40,350 nucleotides of DNA. Source: Actinomycetes bacterium. Its GTDB lineage: Bacteria; Actinomycetota; Actinomycetes; Propionibacteriales; Nocardioidaceae. This document shows, piece after piece, positions 7,508 through 14,941 of the stretch; the stretch's first letter is position 1, and each line of letters opens with the position of its first letter. The position numbers and the translations under genes are program-made. The stretch is from the NCBI GenBank assembly GCA_023417775.1, contig JAEZEJ010000127.1, positions 1-40,350 on the forward strand, written 5' to 3'. Under the pieces are notes generated by a model that did not search any database, was not told where the DNA came from, and saw only the letters and a list, made by a program, of their open reading frames with translations.

Positions 7508-7521
7508 TGAGATAGGGAGGA

Positions 7522-8853
7522 TCAGAGCCAGCCCATCGGGTTCACGGTCTGACCGTTCTGCAACACCATGAAGTGCAGGTGGCAGCCGGTCGAGTAACCG
7601 GTGGTGCCCACGTAGCCGATGACCTGGCCGCGCTGCACCTGCGCGCCCTGACCGACCGCGTACCGCGAGAGGTGATTGTAGGTCGTGATGACGCTGACTC
7701 CTCGCATCACCCCGTGGTTGATGATGACGCGATTGCCATAGGCGCCGTTGAAGTACTGCTGGATCACGGTGCCCGAGGCGGCAGCGCGGATCGGCGTGCC
7801 GCAGCCCGCACCGAAGTCGGTGCCGTCGTGCAGCTTGTAGACGCCCGTGATCGGGTGCCGGCGCATGCCGTACGGAGAGGTGATCGGGGCGCTGATCGGG
7901 GCGCTCAGGGTGTTTCCACCACCACCACCGCCGCCGCCTCCGCCGCCGCCGCCACCGGTGCCGCCGCCGCCTCCGCCGCCACCGCCCGGGTTCTGGGCGG
8001 CCTCGCGCTCGCGCTGCTTGCGCAGCTCCTCGGCGACGATCGCCTGCATCTGACGCTCCAGCGCGGCGCGCTCGGATTCCAGCGATGCCGCGAGCTGCTC
8101 GTCCTCGGCCTTCGCCGATGCGGCCTCCTGCTCGGCCGAACGACGCGTGTCGACCAGCTCGGAGACCTCGGCGGCCTGCGCCTCGGCGGCAGCCGTCAGC
8201 TCCTGCATCCGCGCGACATTGGCCTCCGCTTCCTTCTTCTGCGCGGCGACCTGGTCGCGCAGCTCCTCGACACGCTGACGTTCGAGTTCGAGCATGACGC
8301 GGGAGGCGTCCAGCTCTTGCATCTTGCCGATCTGGGCATCGCCGACCGAGTCATTGGCCTGCACACGGTCGGAGAAGGTGTTCGGGTCCTCGCCCTGCAA
8401 CAGCTCGCTGAAGGCACGCAGTCCGCGGTCGCCCTCCATGACACTGTCGACGGCGAACTGCTCGACCTCGGACTCCGAGGTGGCGAGATCCTTCTCGGCC
8501 TTGTCGACCCGTGCCTCGGCGGCCTCCAGATCGGCCTCGGCCCTGGCGAGCTCCTCGCGCAGCTCGGCATCGCGGGCCTGGGCCACGGCGAGTTCACCGC
8601 GGGTGGCGCTCAGCACCCCCTCGGCCTCGGCCAGGCGGGCGCTCGCCGCGTTCAACGCCGCATTGGCGTCCTGGTAGCGCTTCGTGGAGTGCTCGAGGGC
8701 GGCCTGCGCCTGCTGGCGCTTCTGATCGTTCTGACCCTGTTGACGACGGATATCGTCCTTGGAGTCGGCGAAGGCCGACGGCGCGGCGAACCCGACCAAG
8801 AGGCCGAGCACCAGCACCGCCGCGAGCAGCGGTTTGCGAGCATTCGCAAGCAT
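7522..8853 (-). CDS. Exported coiled-coil M23 peptidoglycan endopeptidase, FtsEX-associated
   Basis: A 443-residue exported murein hydrolase. Residues 1-29 are a signal peptide (ending PSAFA). Residues 30 to about 300 form a long Ala/Glu/Arg-rich coiled coil, then a Gly-rich linker of about 25 residues, then a LytM/M23 domain to the end. The catalytic zinc motifs are intact: HDGTDF and HLH (CHLHF). The architecture resembles EnvC and PcsB, which are activated by the FtsEX complex. In those partners the coiled coil binds FtsX, so septal cell-wall cleavage during division is the likely role. The position directly after ftsE-ftsX supports this. The start MLANARK was chosen because it gives a short signal-peptide n-region; an ATG 12 codons earlier is possible. 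Confidence 0.9.
   Translation of the reverse strand: MLANARKPLLAAVLVLGLLVGFAAPSAFADSKDDIRRQQGQNDQKRQQAQAALEHSTKRYQDANAALNAASARLAEAEGVLSATRGELAVAQARDAELREELARAEADLEAAEARVDKAEKDLATSESEVEQFAVDSVMEGDRGLRAFSELLQGEDPNTFSDRVQANDSVGDAQIGKMQELDASRVMLELERQRVEELRDQVAAQKKEAEANVARMQELTAAAEAQAAEVSELVDTRRSAEQEAASAKAEDEQLAASLESERAALERQMQAIVAEELRKQREREAAQNPGGGGGGGGGTGGGGGGGGGGGGGGNTLSAPISAPITSPYGMRRHPITGVYKLHDGTDFGAGCGTPIRAAASGTVIQQYFNGAYGNRVIINHGVMRGVSVITTYNHLSRYAVGQGAQVQRGQVIGYVGTTGYSTGCHLHFMVLQNGQTVNPMGWL
7917..7988 (-). repeat. GGN-repeat coding for a polyglycine linker
   Basis: A run of GGC/GGA/GGT codons encodes nine Gly, one Thr and fourteen Gly between the coiled coil and the M23 domain. It is a flexible spacer, and as DNA a low-complexity tract whose length may vary by slippage in steps of three. 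Confidence 0.85.
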
Positions 8854-8920
8854 CGTCTGAACATCCTCGATCCGGGGAAGGTCCCTCATGGGACGGAATC
8901 GAACTCGTGTGACGGGTGTG

Positions 8921-8926
8921 ACTCTA
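8921..8926 (-). promoter_or_regulatory. Candidate -10 of the M23 hydrolase gene
   Basis: TAGAGT on the minus strand lies about 68 bases before the chosen ATG and 32 before the alternative ATG at 8889. It would give the hydrolase its own transcript beyond the ftsX terminator-like hairpin. No good -35 is seen. Confidence 0.35.
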
Positions 8927-8938
8927 CGTCATCACCAC

Positions 8939-8955
8939 CCCCTGGCGTCCAGGGG
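8939..8955 (-). terminator. Short hairpin after ftsX
   Basis: A perfect 7-bp stem CCCCTGG / CCAGGGG with a 3-base loop lies 39 bases after the ftsX stop. It may end the ftsEX transcript; there is no T-tract. Confidence 0.45.
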
Positions 8956-8993
8956 CGCGCGGAAAGTCTCGACCTGAGATCGAAACTCGAGGA

Positions 8994-9908
8994 TCAGACG
9001 TTCAGGTACTTGCGCGTCATCACGAGCGTCGGAATGAGCGCCAACAGGATCGACAGGGCCGTGGTCCAGCCCATGACGACGAAGGCATCCTGCCATCGGA
9101 CCCAGGTCGTGATGGTGCCGAGCGTGTCGCGCAGATAGCCGTAGACGACGAAGTACATGAAGGCTGCCATCCCGCCGGCGGCGAGGGCGGCCGAGACGAG
9201 CGCCGCGACCAGCGACTCCAGGACGAATGGCAGCTGGATGTGCCAGCTCGAGGCACCCACGAGGCGCATGATGCCGATCTCGCGGCGCCGCGCGAAGGCG
9301 GTCATGCGGATCGTATTGGAGACCTGCAGGATCGCGGCGATGATGAGCAGCAGGGCCGTGCCGAGCGAAGCCCACTGCAGCTTGTCGAGCATCTCGAACA
9401 GCGGGCCGAGGAGCTCACGCAGCGAGTTGACATTGCCCACGCCGTCCATGCCGGAGACCTGGCTCACGACACCGTCGAAGTCCTGGGGATCGGTGAGCGT
9501 GACGTAGTAGGACTCCGGGAAGGAGTCGGGGCCGAGGGTCTCCAGCTGACGCTGGCCGGTCTCGGTCTGTCCCAGCAGCTCACGTGCCTGCTCGTAGTTC
9601 TGCTCGGGGCTCCGGACCTCGAAGCTGCGCACCTCGGGATTGGAGTCGAGGGCGTCCTGGACAGCCTGCTGCTGCTCCTCGGTGGCGACCCCGTTCACGC
9701 AGGTGGCCGCCGGGGAGTTCTGGGTGCAGAGGTTCACCTGCAACTGCAGGCGGTCGCCGAAGTACTGCTCGGTGCGGTCGGCCTGGGCCTGGATGAGCAG
9801 GCCCAGCGATGCCAGCAGCAGGGAGACGGACATGGTGACGATCAGCGAGATCGTCATGGACGCGTTGCGGGTGAGGCTCGCGCGCAGTTCGGAAAGAATG
9901 GCTCGCAT
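8994..9908 (-). CDS. ftsX: Cell division protein FtsX
   Basis: A 304-residue membrane protein with four helices: one near residues 18-40 and three in the C-terminal half. A large extracellular loop lies between helix 1 and helix 2 (about residues 45-170) and carries Cys-containing and Gln-rich stretches. This loop recruits and activates peptidoglycan hydrolases. The first cytoplasmic loop holds FARRREIGIMRLVGASSWHI, the family hallmark that couples to the ATPase FtsE. The start MRAILSELRASL is standard. The gene follows ftsE with a 5-base gap, and the next gene is a coiled-coil M23 hydrolase, its likely output. Confidence 0.96.
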   Translation of the reverse strand: MRAILSELRASLTRNASMTISLIVTMSVSLLLASLGLLIQAQADRTEQYFGDRLQLQVNLCTQNSPAATCVNGVATEEQQQAVQDALDSNPEVRSFEVRSPEQNYEQARELLGQTETGQRQLETLGPDSFPESYYVTLTDPQDFDGVVSQVSGMDGVGNVNSLRELLGPLFEMLDKLQWASLGTALLLIIAAILQVSNTIRMTAFARRREIGIMRLVGASSWHIQLPFVLESLVAALVSAALAAGGMAAFMYFVVYGYLRDTLGTITTWVRWQDAFVVMGWTTALSILLALIPTLVMTRKYLNV

Positions 9909-9913
9909 GGTTC

Positions 9914-10603
9914 TCAGTTCTGGTAGCCGTAGATGCCGCGTGCCTCGTCGCGGACGAGGCGACCCTCGTCGAGCTCGATGACGCGCTTGCGCATCTGATC
10001 GACGATCGAGGAGTCGTGCGTGGCCATGATCACGGTGGTGTCGGTGCGGTTGATGCGGTCCAGCAGCTTCATGATGCCGACGCTCGTGGTCGGGTCGAGG
10101 TTGCCGGTCGGCTCGTCGGCGATGAGGATCTTCGGCCGGTTGACGAAGGCCCGCGCGATCGCGACACGCTGCTGCTCACCGCCGGAGAGCTCTTCGGGCA
10201 TGCGGTGCCCCTTGCCCTCCAGGCCGACCATCTCCAGGGTCTCGGGAACCAGCTGGTCGATCTCCGCGCGGGGCTTGCCGATGACCTGCAGCGCGAAGGC
10301 GACGTTCTCGGTGACGGACTTGTTCGGCAGGAGCCGGAAGTCCTGGAATACCGTGCCCACCTCGCGGCGGAGCTTCGGCACCTTCCACGACGAGAGCTTG
10401 TCGATCTCCTTGCCGGCGACGTAGACGTGTCCGGTGCTGGGACGCGTCTCGCGCAGGATGAGCCGCAAGAAGGTGGACTTGCCTGATCCGGAGGCGCCGA
10501 CGAGGAAGACGAACTCGCCCTTGCTGACCTCGAGGTCGATGCCGTCGAGAGCCGCGCGCTTCTGTCCGGGATAGGTCTTGCTGACCTTGTCGAAGCGAAT
10601 CAC
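9914..10603 (-). CDS. ftsE: Cell division ATP-binding protein FtsE
   Basis: A 229-residue ABC ATPase that powers FtsX at the division septum. It has Walker A GASGSGKST (36-44), the signature LSGGEQQR (139-146), Walker B ILIADEP (159-165) and the switch His in MATHD. The start is a GTG giving VIRFDKVSKTYPG, the usual FtsE N-terminus and length. A TACACT box 7 bases upstream and no ribosome binding site point to a leaderless transcript. Much longer in-frame extensions upstream run across other genes and were rejected. In related genomes prfB sits just upstream of ftsE; here an exporter and two-component module intervenes. Confidence 0.97.
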   Translation of the reverse strand: MIRFDKVSKTYPGQKRAALDGIDLEVSKGEFVFLVGASGSGKSTFLRLILRETRPSTGHVYVAGKEIDKLSSWKVPKLRREVGTVFQDFRLLPNKSVTENVAFALQVIGKPRAEIDQLVPETLEMVGLEGKGHRMPEELSGGEQQRVAIARAFVNRPKILIADEPTGNLDPTTSVGIMKLLDRINRTDTTVIMATHDSSIVDQMRKRVIELDEGRLVRDEARGIYGYQN

Positions 10604-10610
10604 CCGACCG

Positions 10611-10616
10611 AGTGTA
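10611..10616 (-). promoter_or_regulatory. -10 element of leaderless ftsE promoter
   Basis: TACACT on the minus strand ends 7 bases before the GTG start of ftsE at 10603, with no ribosome binding site between. Confidence 0.5.
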
Positions 10617-10722
10617 GGTGGGCGACCTGAGAAATCGACGCAGGCGCGGACCGTTCGTGGTGTCCCGCGCCCCGATGTGACGACCGTCTCGCCGGACGGC
10701 GGACGACGAGACAGCCGCCCGG

Positions 10723-11430
10723 TCAGGCGTCTCGGTGGACGGTCAGAGCCGCTCCGACGGCCGTCACCACCGCGACCCAGCCGATCAGGACCGCTCCCCC
10801 GCCGAACGGACCGAGGAGCGGATCGGAGGACTCGAACAGCAGCACACCGGCGCTGGGAAGCCAGCGAGCCTGCGCTGTCGCCTGCTCCAGCAGCGGCGGC
10901 AGGATCAGCACCAGCAGCAGGCCCGCGACGAGAGCCGGCATCAGGGAGCGCGTCACGAGGGCGAGGCCGTGACCCAGCAGACCGATGAGCGCGAGGTACA
11001 GAGCGGCGCCGGCCAGCGAACGCGCCTCCTCGGCGGTGACGCGCGACGGTGCCCCCGCGAGCACCGCGACGATGAAGGCGGTCCCCAGGCTCAGCACCGC
11101 GAGCAACGATGAAGCCGCGGCCGCCGCGATCATCTTGGCCACGACCAGGATCCCGCGCCGAGGGACGGCGAGCAAGGTCGTGCACCGTTGACGTCCGGCG
11201 TACTCGTGGGCGACCGGCCAGATCCCCATCACGAGGATCCCGACCTGCACGAATCGCACCGTCCGCACGGCGATGTCCGCGGATGAGCCGGCCTCAGGAG
11301 CGGCCGCGAAGGCCGCGGCGAGCAATCCCGCACCCGCGACGGTCAGCACCAGGGTCCACGCGGCGGCCGGCAGGGTGCGCAGTTTGACGGTCTCGGCACC
11401 GACCGCTCGTACCGTCGTCCCGCCGCTCAT
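10723..11430 (-). CDS. ABC-2 type transporter permease subunit
   Basis: A 235-residue membrane protein with about six hydrophobic segments. It starts in the cytoplasm with ETVKLRTLPAAAWTL, a typical ABC-2 permease entry sequence. A central VAHEYAGRQRCTTLLAVPRR segment is the conserved cytoplasmic loop seen in BcrB/NatB-like permeases. The ATG overlaps the stop of the preceding permease gene as ATGA. Together with that permease and the ATPase it should form an exporter of an unknown small molecule, lipid or peptide antibiotic. The 119 bases after it, up to ftsE, contain the ftsE promoter and only weak dyads. Confidence 0.82.
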   Translation of the reverse strand: MSGGTTVRAVGAETVKLRTLPAAAWTLVLTVAGAGLLAAAFAAAPEAGSSADIAVRTVRFVQVGILVMGIWPVAHEYAGRQRCTTLLAVPRRGILVVAKMIAAAAASSLLAVLSLGTAFIVAVLAGAPSRVTAEEARSLAGAALYLALIGLLGHGLALVTRSLMPALVAGLLLVLILPPLLEQATAQARWLPSAGVLLFESSDPLLGPFGGGAVLIGWVAVVTAVGAALTVHRDA

Positions 11431-12197
11431 GCGTCCCGCCGGCGAAGGACGAGTCCCGCGACGACGAGCAGTCCCAGGGCCCAGGCGGCCATGACCAGAG
11501 CGCCGGGCAGCATCGAGAGCGCCGCCTCGTCTGCGGACTGCCCGATACCGAAGCTGAGCATCGCCAGACCGGACGTGTCCGGCAGCCAGAAGGCCAGGTC
11601 GGTGACCCGGCTCAACAGGAAGGACGGCGGAAGCACCGTGCTGTTGACGATGAAGAAGACCAGCGGGATCACCCCGCTGCGCGTCAGCACGGTGACCGCG
11701 AGCGCCATCAGGGCGATCAGCATCCAATACCCGATCACGGCCGTCGCGCGGCGCGACCCCTCCTCCCATCCCACTCCGCCGCCGGCGAGATCGTCCAGCA
11801 TCACCATCGCGACCCCGATGCTGGCCAGGATGGCGACGGCCGCCATGGGCACGACGATCAGGACCATGGTGATCGCCTTGGCGACCAGCAGTCCCATCCG
11901 TGACGGCATCGCGATCAAAGAGGTAGAGACCTGCCGCCCACCCCCGGCATCGGGACTGTTGGCGGTGTATTCGCTGCTGACGAGCACGACCGCGATGACG
12001 AGAGCGCCGACGATGCCGACCGGCGCCCCGTAGAACGCGATGTCGACAGCGGACTCCGTGGCATCGTCGCCGCGGGCGGACAACGCGTTGAGCACCGTGA
12101 GGGCGACCATGCTCCCGGCCATGACGGCGCATCCGACGAACACGGCGGGCAGGGTCAGGGCTTTACGCAGCTCTGCGCGCAGTGTCCGCGTCATCAT
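11427..12197 (-). CDS. ABC-2 type transporter permease subunit
   Basis: A 256-residue membrane protein with about six hydrophobic helices and an N-terminal cytoplasmic TLRAELRKALTLPAV. The loop with SSEYTANSPDAGGGRQVSTS and MPSRMGLLVAKA corresponds to the EY(A/T)..T....PsR region typical of bacitracin/lantibiotic-type ABC-2 permeases. It is related in layout to the next gene, so the pair probably forms a heterodimer. It overlaps both neighbours by 4 bases (ATGA), giving a three-gene operon. Confidence 0.82.
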   Translation of the reverse strand: MMTRTLRAELRKALTLPAVFVGCAVMAGSMVALTVLNALSARGDDATESAVDIAFYGAPVGIVGALVIAVVLVSSEYTANSPDAGGGRQVSTSLIAMPSRMGLLVAKAITMVLIVVPMAAVAILASIGVAMVMLDDLAGGGVGWEEGSRRATAVIGYWMLIALMALAVTVLTRSGVIPLVFFIVNSTVLPPSFLLSRVTDLAFWLPDTSGLAMLSFGIGQSADEAALSMLPGALVMAAWALGLLVVAGLVLRRRDA

Positions 12198-12904
12198 CGG
12201 AGCGTCTCCGACCCACCGGTCAGCGCGAAGAATGCGTCCTCCAGGCTGTCGTAGCCCCGCGTGACCTCGGCGATGGGCCCGGCGGCCACGACCCGTCCGG
12301 CGGTGATCACCACGAGATCATCGGCGATGCCGGCGACCTCGGCCATCAGATGGCTCGACAGCAGGACCGTGCCGCCGTCGTCCGCGTGGCCCCGCAGCAG
12401 CCCGCGGATCCATCGGATGCCCTCGGGATCCAGCCCGTTGACCGGCTCGTCGAGGACGAGGACCTCCGGCTCCCCGAGCAGCGCCGCCGCCAGGCCGAGA
12501 CGCTGCCCCATCCCGAGCGAGAACCGGCCCACGCGAGTACGGCCGGCATCGGCGAGCCCGACCTGGTCGAGCACCTCGTCCACGCGGCGCCGGTCGACGC
12601 CGCCGGCGCGCGCGACCCACGCGAGGTGGTCACGGGCCCGCCGCGAGCGGTGAGCGCCCGAGCCGTCGAGCATCGCGCCGACGACCCGCGCCGGCTCGTC
12701 CAGTTCTCGATAGGGGCGACCGGCCACCAGCGCGCGCCCGCCGTCCGCCCGGTCCAGCCCGAGGAGGATCCGCAAGGTGGAGGACTTGCCGGCCCCGTTC
12801 GGGCCGAGGAAGGCCGTGACGCGTCCCGGACGAGCCTGGAGGTCGACGCGATCCAGGACATGGCGCTGGCCATGGCATTTGACGAGGTGCTCGATCTGCA
12901 GCAT
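12194..12904 (-). CDS. ABC transporter ATP-binding protein (BcrA/drug-export type)
   Basis: A 236-residue ABC ATPase of the DRA/BcrA kind. It shows Walker A GPNGAGKSS (34-42), signature SLGMGQRLGLA, Walker B VLVLDEP followed by NGLDPEG, and the switch SSHLMAEV. The start MLQIEHLVKCHG fits the family; a 22-residue in-frame extension was rejected because it lacks similarity and approaches the divergent gene. The first gene of the exporter operon, it is divergent from a histidine kinase and response regulator. Such exporters are usually induced by the adjacent two-component system under membrane or antibiotic stress. The substrate is unknown. Confidence 0.88.
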   Translation of the reverse strand: MLQIEHLVKCHGQRHVLDRVDLQARPGRVTAFLGPNGAGKSSTLRILLGLDRADGGRALVAGRPYRELDEPARVVGAMLDGSGAHRSRRARDHLAWVARAGGVDRRRVDEVLDQVGLADAGRTRVGRFSLGMGQRLGLAAALLGEPEVLVLDEPVNGLDPEGIRWIRGLLRGHADDGGTVLLSSHLMAEVAGIADDLVVITAGRVVAAGPIAEVTRGYDSLEDAFFALTGGSETLR

Positions 12905-12970
12905 GACACCATCCCAGCGCCCTGCGACTCCGTCGTCATCGGCCCTGCGACCGGATCTCGCTGATTTCAT

Positions 12971-12999
12971 CGGACCCTGGTCTCTCGGTCCCAGGTCCG
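12971..12999. promoter_or_regulatory. Imperfect dyad between exporter and kinase genes
   Basis: CGGAC-c-CTGG and CCAG-GTCCG face each other around a 10-base centre in the divergent intergenic region. It is a candidate site for the adjacent NarL-type regulator. The fit is imperfect and rests on this one copy. Confidence 0.3.
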
Positions 13000-13022
13000 A
13001 TGTCCCGGGGCCCTGCTGCTCC

Positions 13023-13028
13023 TAGACT
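13023..13028 (+). promoter_or_regulatory. -10 element of leaderless kinase promoter
   Basis: TAGACT is followed after 7 bases by the GTG at 13036, with no ribosome binding site. This box decides the start of the kinase over the in-frame ATG at 13000, which lies upstream of it. Confidence 0.55.
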
Positions 13029-13035
13029 CGTGCAG

Positions 13036-13902
13036 GTGAACTCCGCGGACCGGCCGACCTGGCACTCGCGGGCGTGGCCCGCCGCCCTCGGCACCATGGG
13101 CGCGCTGATCGCGGGTCTGCTGCTGGTCGGCGTGGACAGCCGGGCGGGTGCCGTGACGGTCGCGCTGGTGGCCTTCGCCGTGGCCTTGGTCGTGGTGGCC
13201 TGGGCGCTCATCGCGAACCGTCGCCAGCGGCGGGCCTATGAGGACAGGCTGACCGCGTGGGTCCACGAGCGGGCCGCCACAGCCGAACGGCTGCGGATCG
13301 CCCGTGACCTGCATGACCTGGCCTCGCACGGGCTGGGCCTCATGACCATTCGCGCCGCGGCGGCGCGTGGCCTCGAGGGCCCCGAGGGAGAGCGCGAACG
13401 TCTGCAGGCGCTGGCGGACATCGAACGAGCGGGCCACGAGGCGACGACGGAGCTCCGGCGGATGCTCACCGTGCTCCGCTCCCCCGATGACACAGTGCCC
13501 TGGCGGCCTGCTGCCTCGCTGGCCGACCTGCCCGGGCTGATCGAGGCCTCGCAGGCCATGGGCGTAAGGGTCCGGTGGGTGGCTGACGAGCTCGAGGATG
13601 TCTCGGCCGGCGTCCAGGTGGCCCTGTACGCCGTGGTGCGCGAGGCGCTCGCCAACAGCGCCCGGCACGCCGGTCCGACGAGCGCGGACGTCGCGGTACG
13701 TCGCGACGGCGACGCCCTCGTCGCATCGGTGCGCGACGAGGGACCCGTCGAGGGGTGGATTCCCCATCGGGGTGCGGGTCACGGCCTGGCGGGGCTTCAC
13801 GAGCGGATCTCCGCACTCGGCGGATCGCTGATCGCGCGGGACGACGACGGCGGTTTCCTCGTCATCGCGCGGGTCCCCGACCCGGCGAGGACGATCCGAT
13901 GA
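13036..13902 (+). CDS. Sensor histidine kinase (DesK/LiaS-like, HPK7)
   Basis: A 288-residue kinase with two closely spaced membrane helices (about 14-33 and 38-60) and almost no extracellular part, an intramembrane-sensing design. The dimerisation and phosphoacceptor box is RIARDLHDLASHGLG with His93. The ATPase domain has the N-box ALANSARHAG and later GHGLAGLHERI. It should sense membrane or envelope stress, often from antibiotics, and phosphorylate the next gene product. The GTG start follows a TAGACT box by 7 bases. It overlaps the response regulator start as ATGA, so the two are co-translated. Confidence 0.9.
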   Translation: MNSADRPTWHSRAWPAALGTMGALIAGLLLVGVDSRAGAVTVALVAFAVALVVVAWALIANRRQRRAYEDRLTAWVHERAATAERLRIARDLHDLASHGLGLMTIRAAAARGLEGPEGERERLQALADIERAGHEATTELRRMLTVLRSPDDTVPWRPAASLADLPGLIEASQAMGVRVRWVADELEDVSAGVQVALYAVVREALANSARHAGPTSADVAVRRDGDALVASVRDEGPVEGWIPHRGAGHGLAGLHERISALGGSLIARDDDGGFLVIARVPDPARTIR

Positions 13903-14558
13903 GCGCCCCGGCGCGCGTGCTCATCGCGGACGATCAGGCCCTCCTCCGCCACAGTCTGCGCCTGATCGTCGACGGCGCAGGCGATCTGGCGGTCGTCGGC
14001 GAGGCGGCCACCGGGGAGGAGGCCGTCGCCGAGACGCGAGCGCTGCGGCCCGATGTCGTCCTCATGGATCTGCGGATGCCGGGGTGCGATGGCATCGAGG
14101 CGACGCGGCGGATCACCGCCGATGCCGAGCTGAGCAGCACGCGGGTACTCGTGCTGAGCATGTTCGAGCTGGACGAGTACGTGAGCGGAGCCCTGCGGGC
14201 GGGCGCGAGCGGATTCCTGTTGAAGGACGCCGGACCGGCACAACTCGTCGACGCCGTCCGCCGCACGTACGCCGGGGAGTCGCTGTTCGCTCCCGCGATC
14301 CTCTCGCGGTTCGTCCGCCACTATCTCGATCGTCCCGCGATGACCGATACGGACAGGTTGCCGACCGTCACCTCGCGCGAGCGAGAGGTCCTCGCGCTCG
14401 TCGGGCGCGGTCTGTCCAATGACGAGATCGCCGGAGCGCTGACGATCTCGGTCAAGACCGTCAAGACGCATATCGGCAGCCTGCTGGCCAAGCTCGGGGC
14501 GCGCGATCGCGCACAGCTGGTCATCGCCGCCTATGAGCACGGCCTGGCCGGGCGCTGA
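13899..14558 (+). CDS. Response regulator, NarL/FixJ (LuxR-type HTH) family
   Basis: A 219-residue transcription factor. The receiver domain (residues 1-120) has acidic residues DD at 11-12, phosphoacceptor Asp57 (VVLMDLRMPG) and Lys109 (FLLKDA). The LuxR-type helix-turn-helix follows with LTSREREVLALVGRGLSNDEIA and ISVKTVKTHIGSLLAKL. It is coupled to the kinase by an ATGA overlap. It likely activates the divergent ABC exporter operon. The stop lies 3 bases from the end of the pcm remnant on the other strand. Confidence 0.93.
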   Translation: MSAPARVLIADDQALLRHSLRLIVDGAGDLAVVGEAATGEEAVAETRALRPDVVLMDLRMPGCDGIEATRRITADAELSSTRVLVLSMFELDEYVSGALRAGASGFLLKDAGPAQLVDAVRRTYAGESLFAPAILSRFVRHYLDRPAMTDTDRLPTVTSREREVLALVGRGLSNDEIAGALTISVKTVKTHIGSLLAKLGARDRAQLVIAAYEHGLAGR

Positions 14559-14561
14559 CGA

Positions 14562-14870
14562 TCAGCGCAACGGCACGAAGCTGAAGGTCCCGTGGCGGGT
14601 GAGGTCGATGTCCTCGCCTCGGCGCCGGACACGGAGCATGTCGGCACCGACCGGCGCCACCATCACGCCGTCGTCGGTCAGCTGCGCGACGAGGGCCGAG
14701 GGCAGCTGACGCGCCGCGGCCGACACGAGGATGCGGTCGTACGGAGCCAGACCGGGGACGCCGAGCATCCCGTCCTCGGCTTGCCGGATGCTCGTCCAGG
14801 CCATGTCGTACCGGTCGAGGTTCTCAGCACCGAAACGCATGAGCTCCGGCGAGCCTCCGCGTCCGCGCGA
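14562..14870 (-). pseudogene. pcm: Truncated protein-L-isoaspartate methyltransferase remnant
   Basis: Only the C-terminal part of an isoaspartyl methyltransferase is present. The recognisable stretch begins near SPELMRFGAENL. It continues through YDRILVSAAARQLPSALVAQL, covering the end of the methyltransferase fold, and finishes with HGTFSFVPLR, the normal C-terminus of actinobacterial PCM. The S-adenosylmethionine-binding first half (GSGSG-type motif) is missing. Upstream the homology stops at about 14870, right where an inverted repeat (14873-14925) begins. The frame stays open into the repeat, but that part encodes nothing family-like. A product, if any, would lack activity. It is best read as a gene that lost its 5' half by deletion. 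Confidence 0.75.
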
Positions 14871-14872
14871 CT

Positions 14873-14925
14873 TTTGCCGGGTTATGGCCCCTGAGACGTC
14901 GTGCAGAGGGCTATAACCCGGCAAA
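14873..14925 (-). terminator. Long inverted repeat after prfB, abutting the pcm remnant
   Basis: TTTGCCGGGTTAT at 14873-14885 is the exact reverse complement of 14913-14925. The stem continues as GGCCC / GGGCT with one G-T pair, for 18 positions, around a 17-base loop. It starts 17 bases beyond the prfB stop, so it probably terminates prfB transcription. It also marks the breakpoint of the truncated pcm gene, so it may be part of a repeated or mobile element. Confidence 0.6.
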
Positions 14926-14941
14926 GATCGGAGCGGGTGGG

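Noticed and set aside
7917..7988. CRISPR or tandem-repeat array
   Set aside because: The GGN units are codons for a glycine linker inside a gene, with no spacers.
7573..9138. 521-residue open frame on the plus strand opposite the M23 hydrolase and ftsX boundary
   Set aside because: It is antisense to a well-supported gene and has the low-complexity composition of a shadow frame in GC-rich DNA.
10660..10715. Terminator after the exporter operon
   Set aside because: GTCTCG and CGAGAC can pair, but the inside folds poorly and the match is short; support is too weak.
14850..14930. Insertion sequence ends around the pcm breakpoint
   Set aside because: Only one short inverted repeat is present, with no transposase and no flanking target duplication visible, so I do not call an IS.
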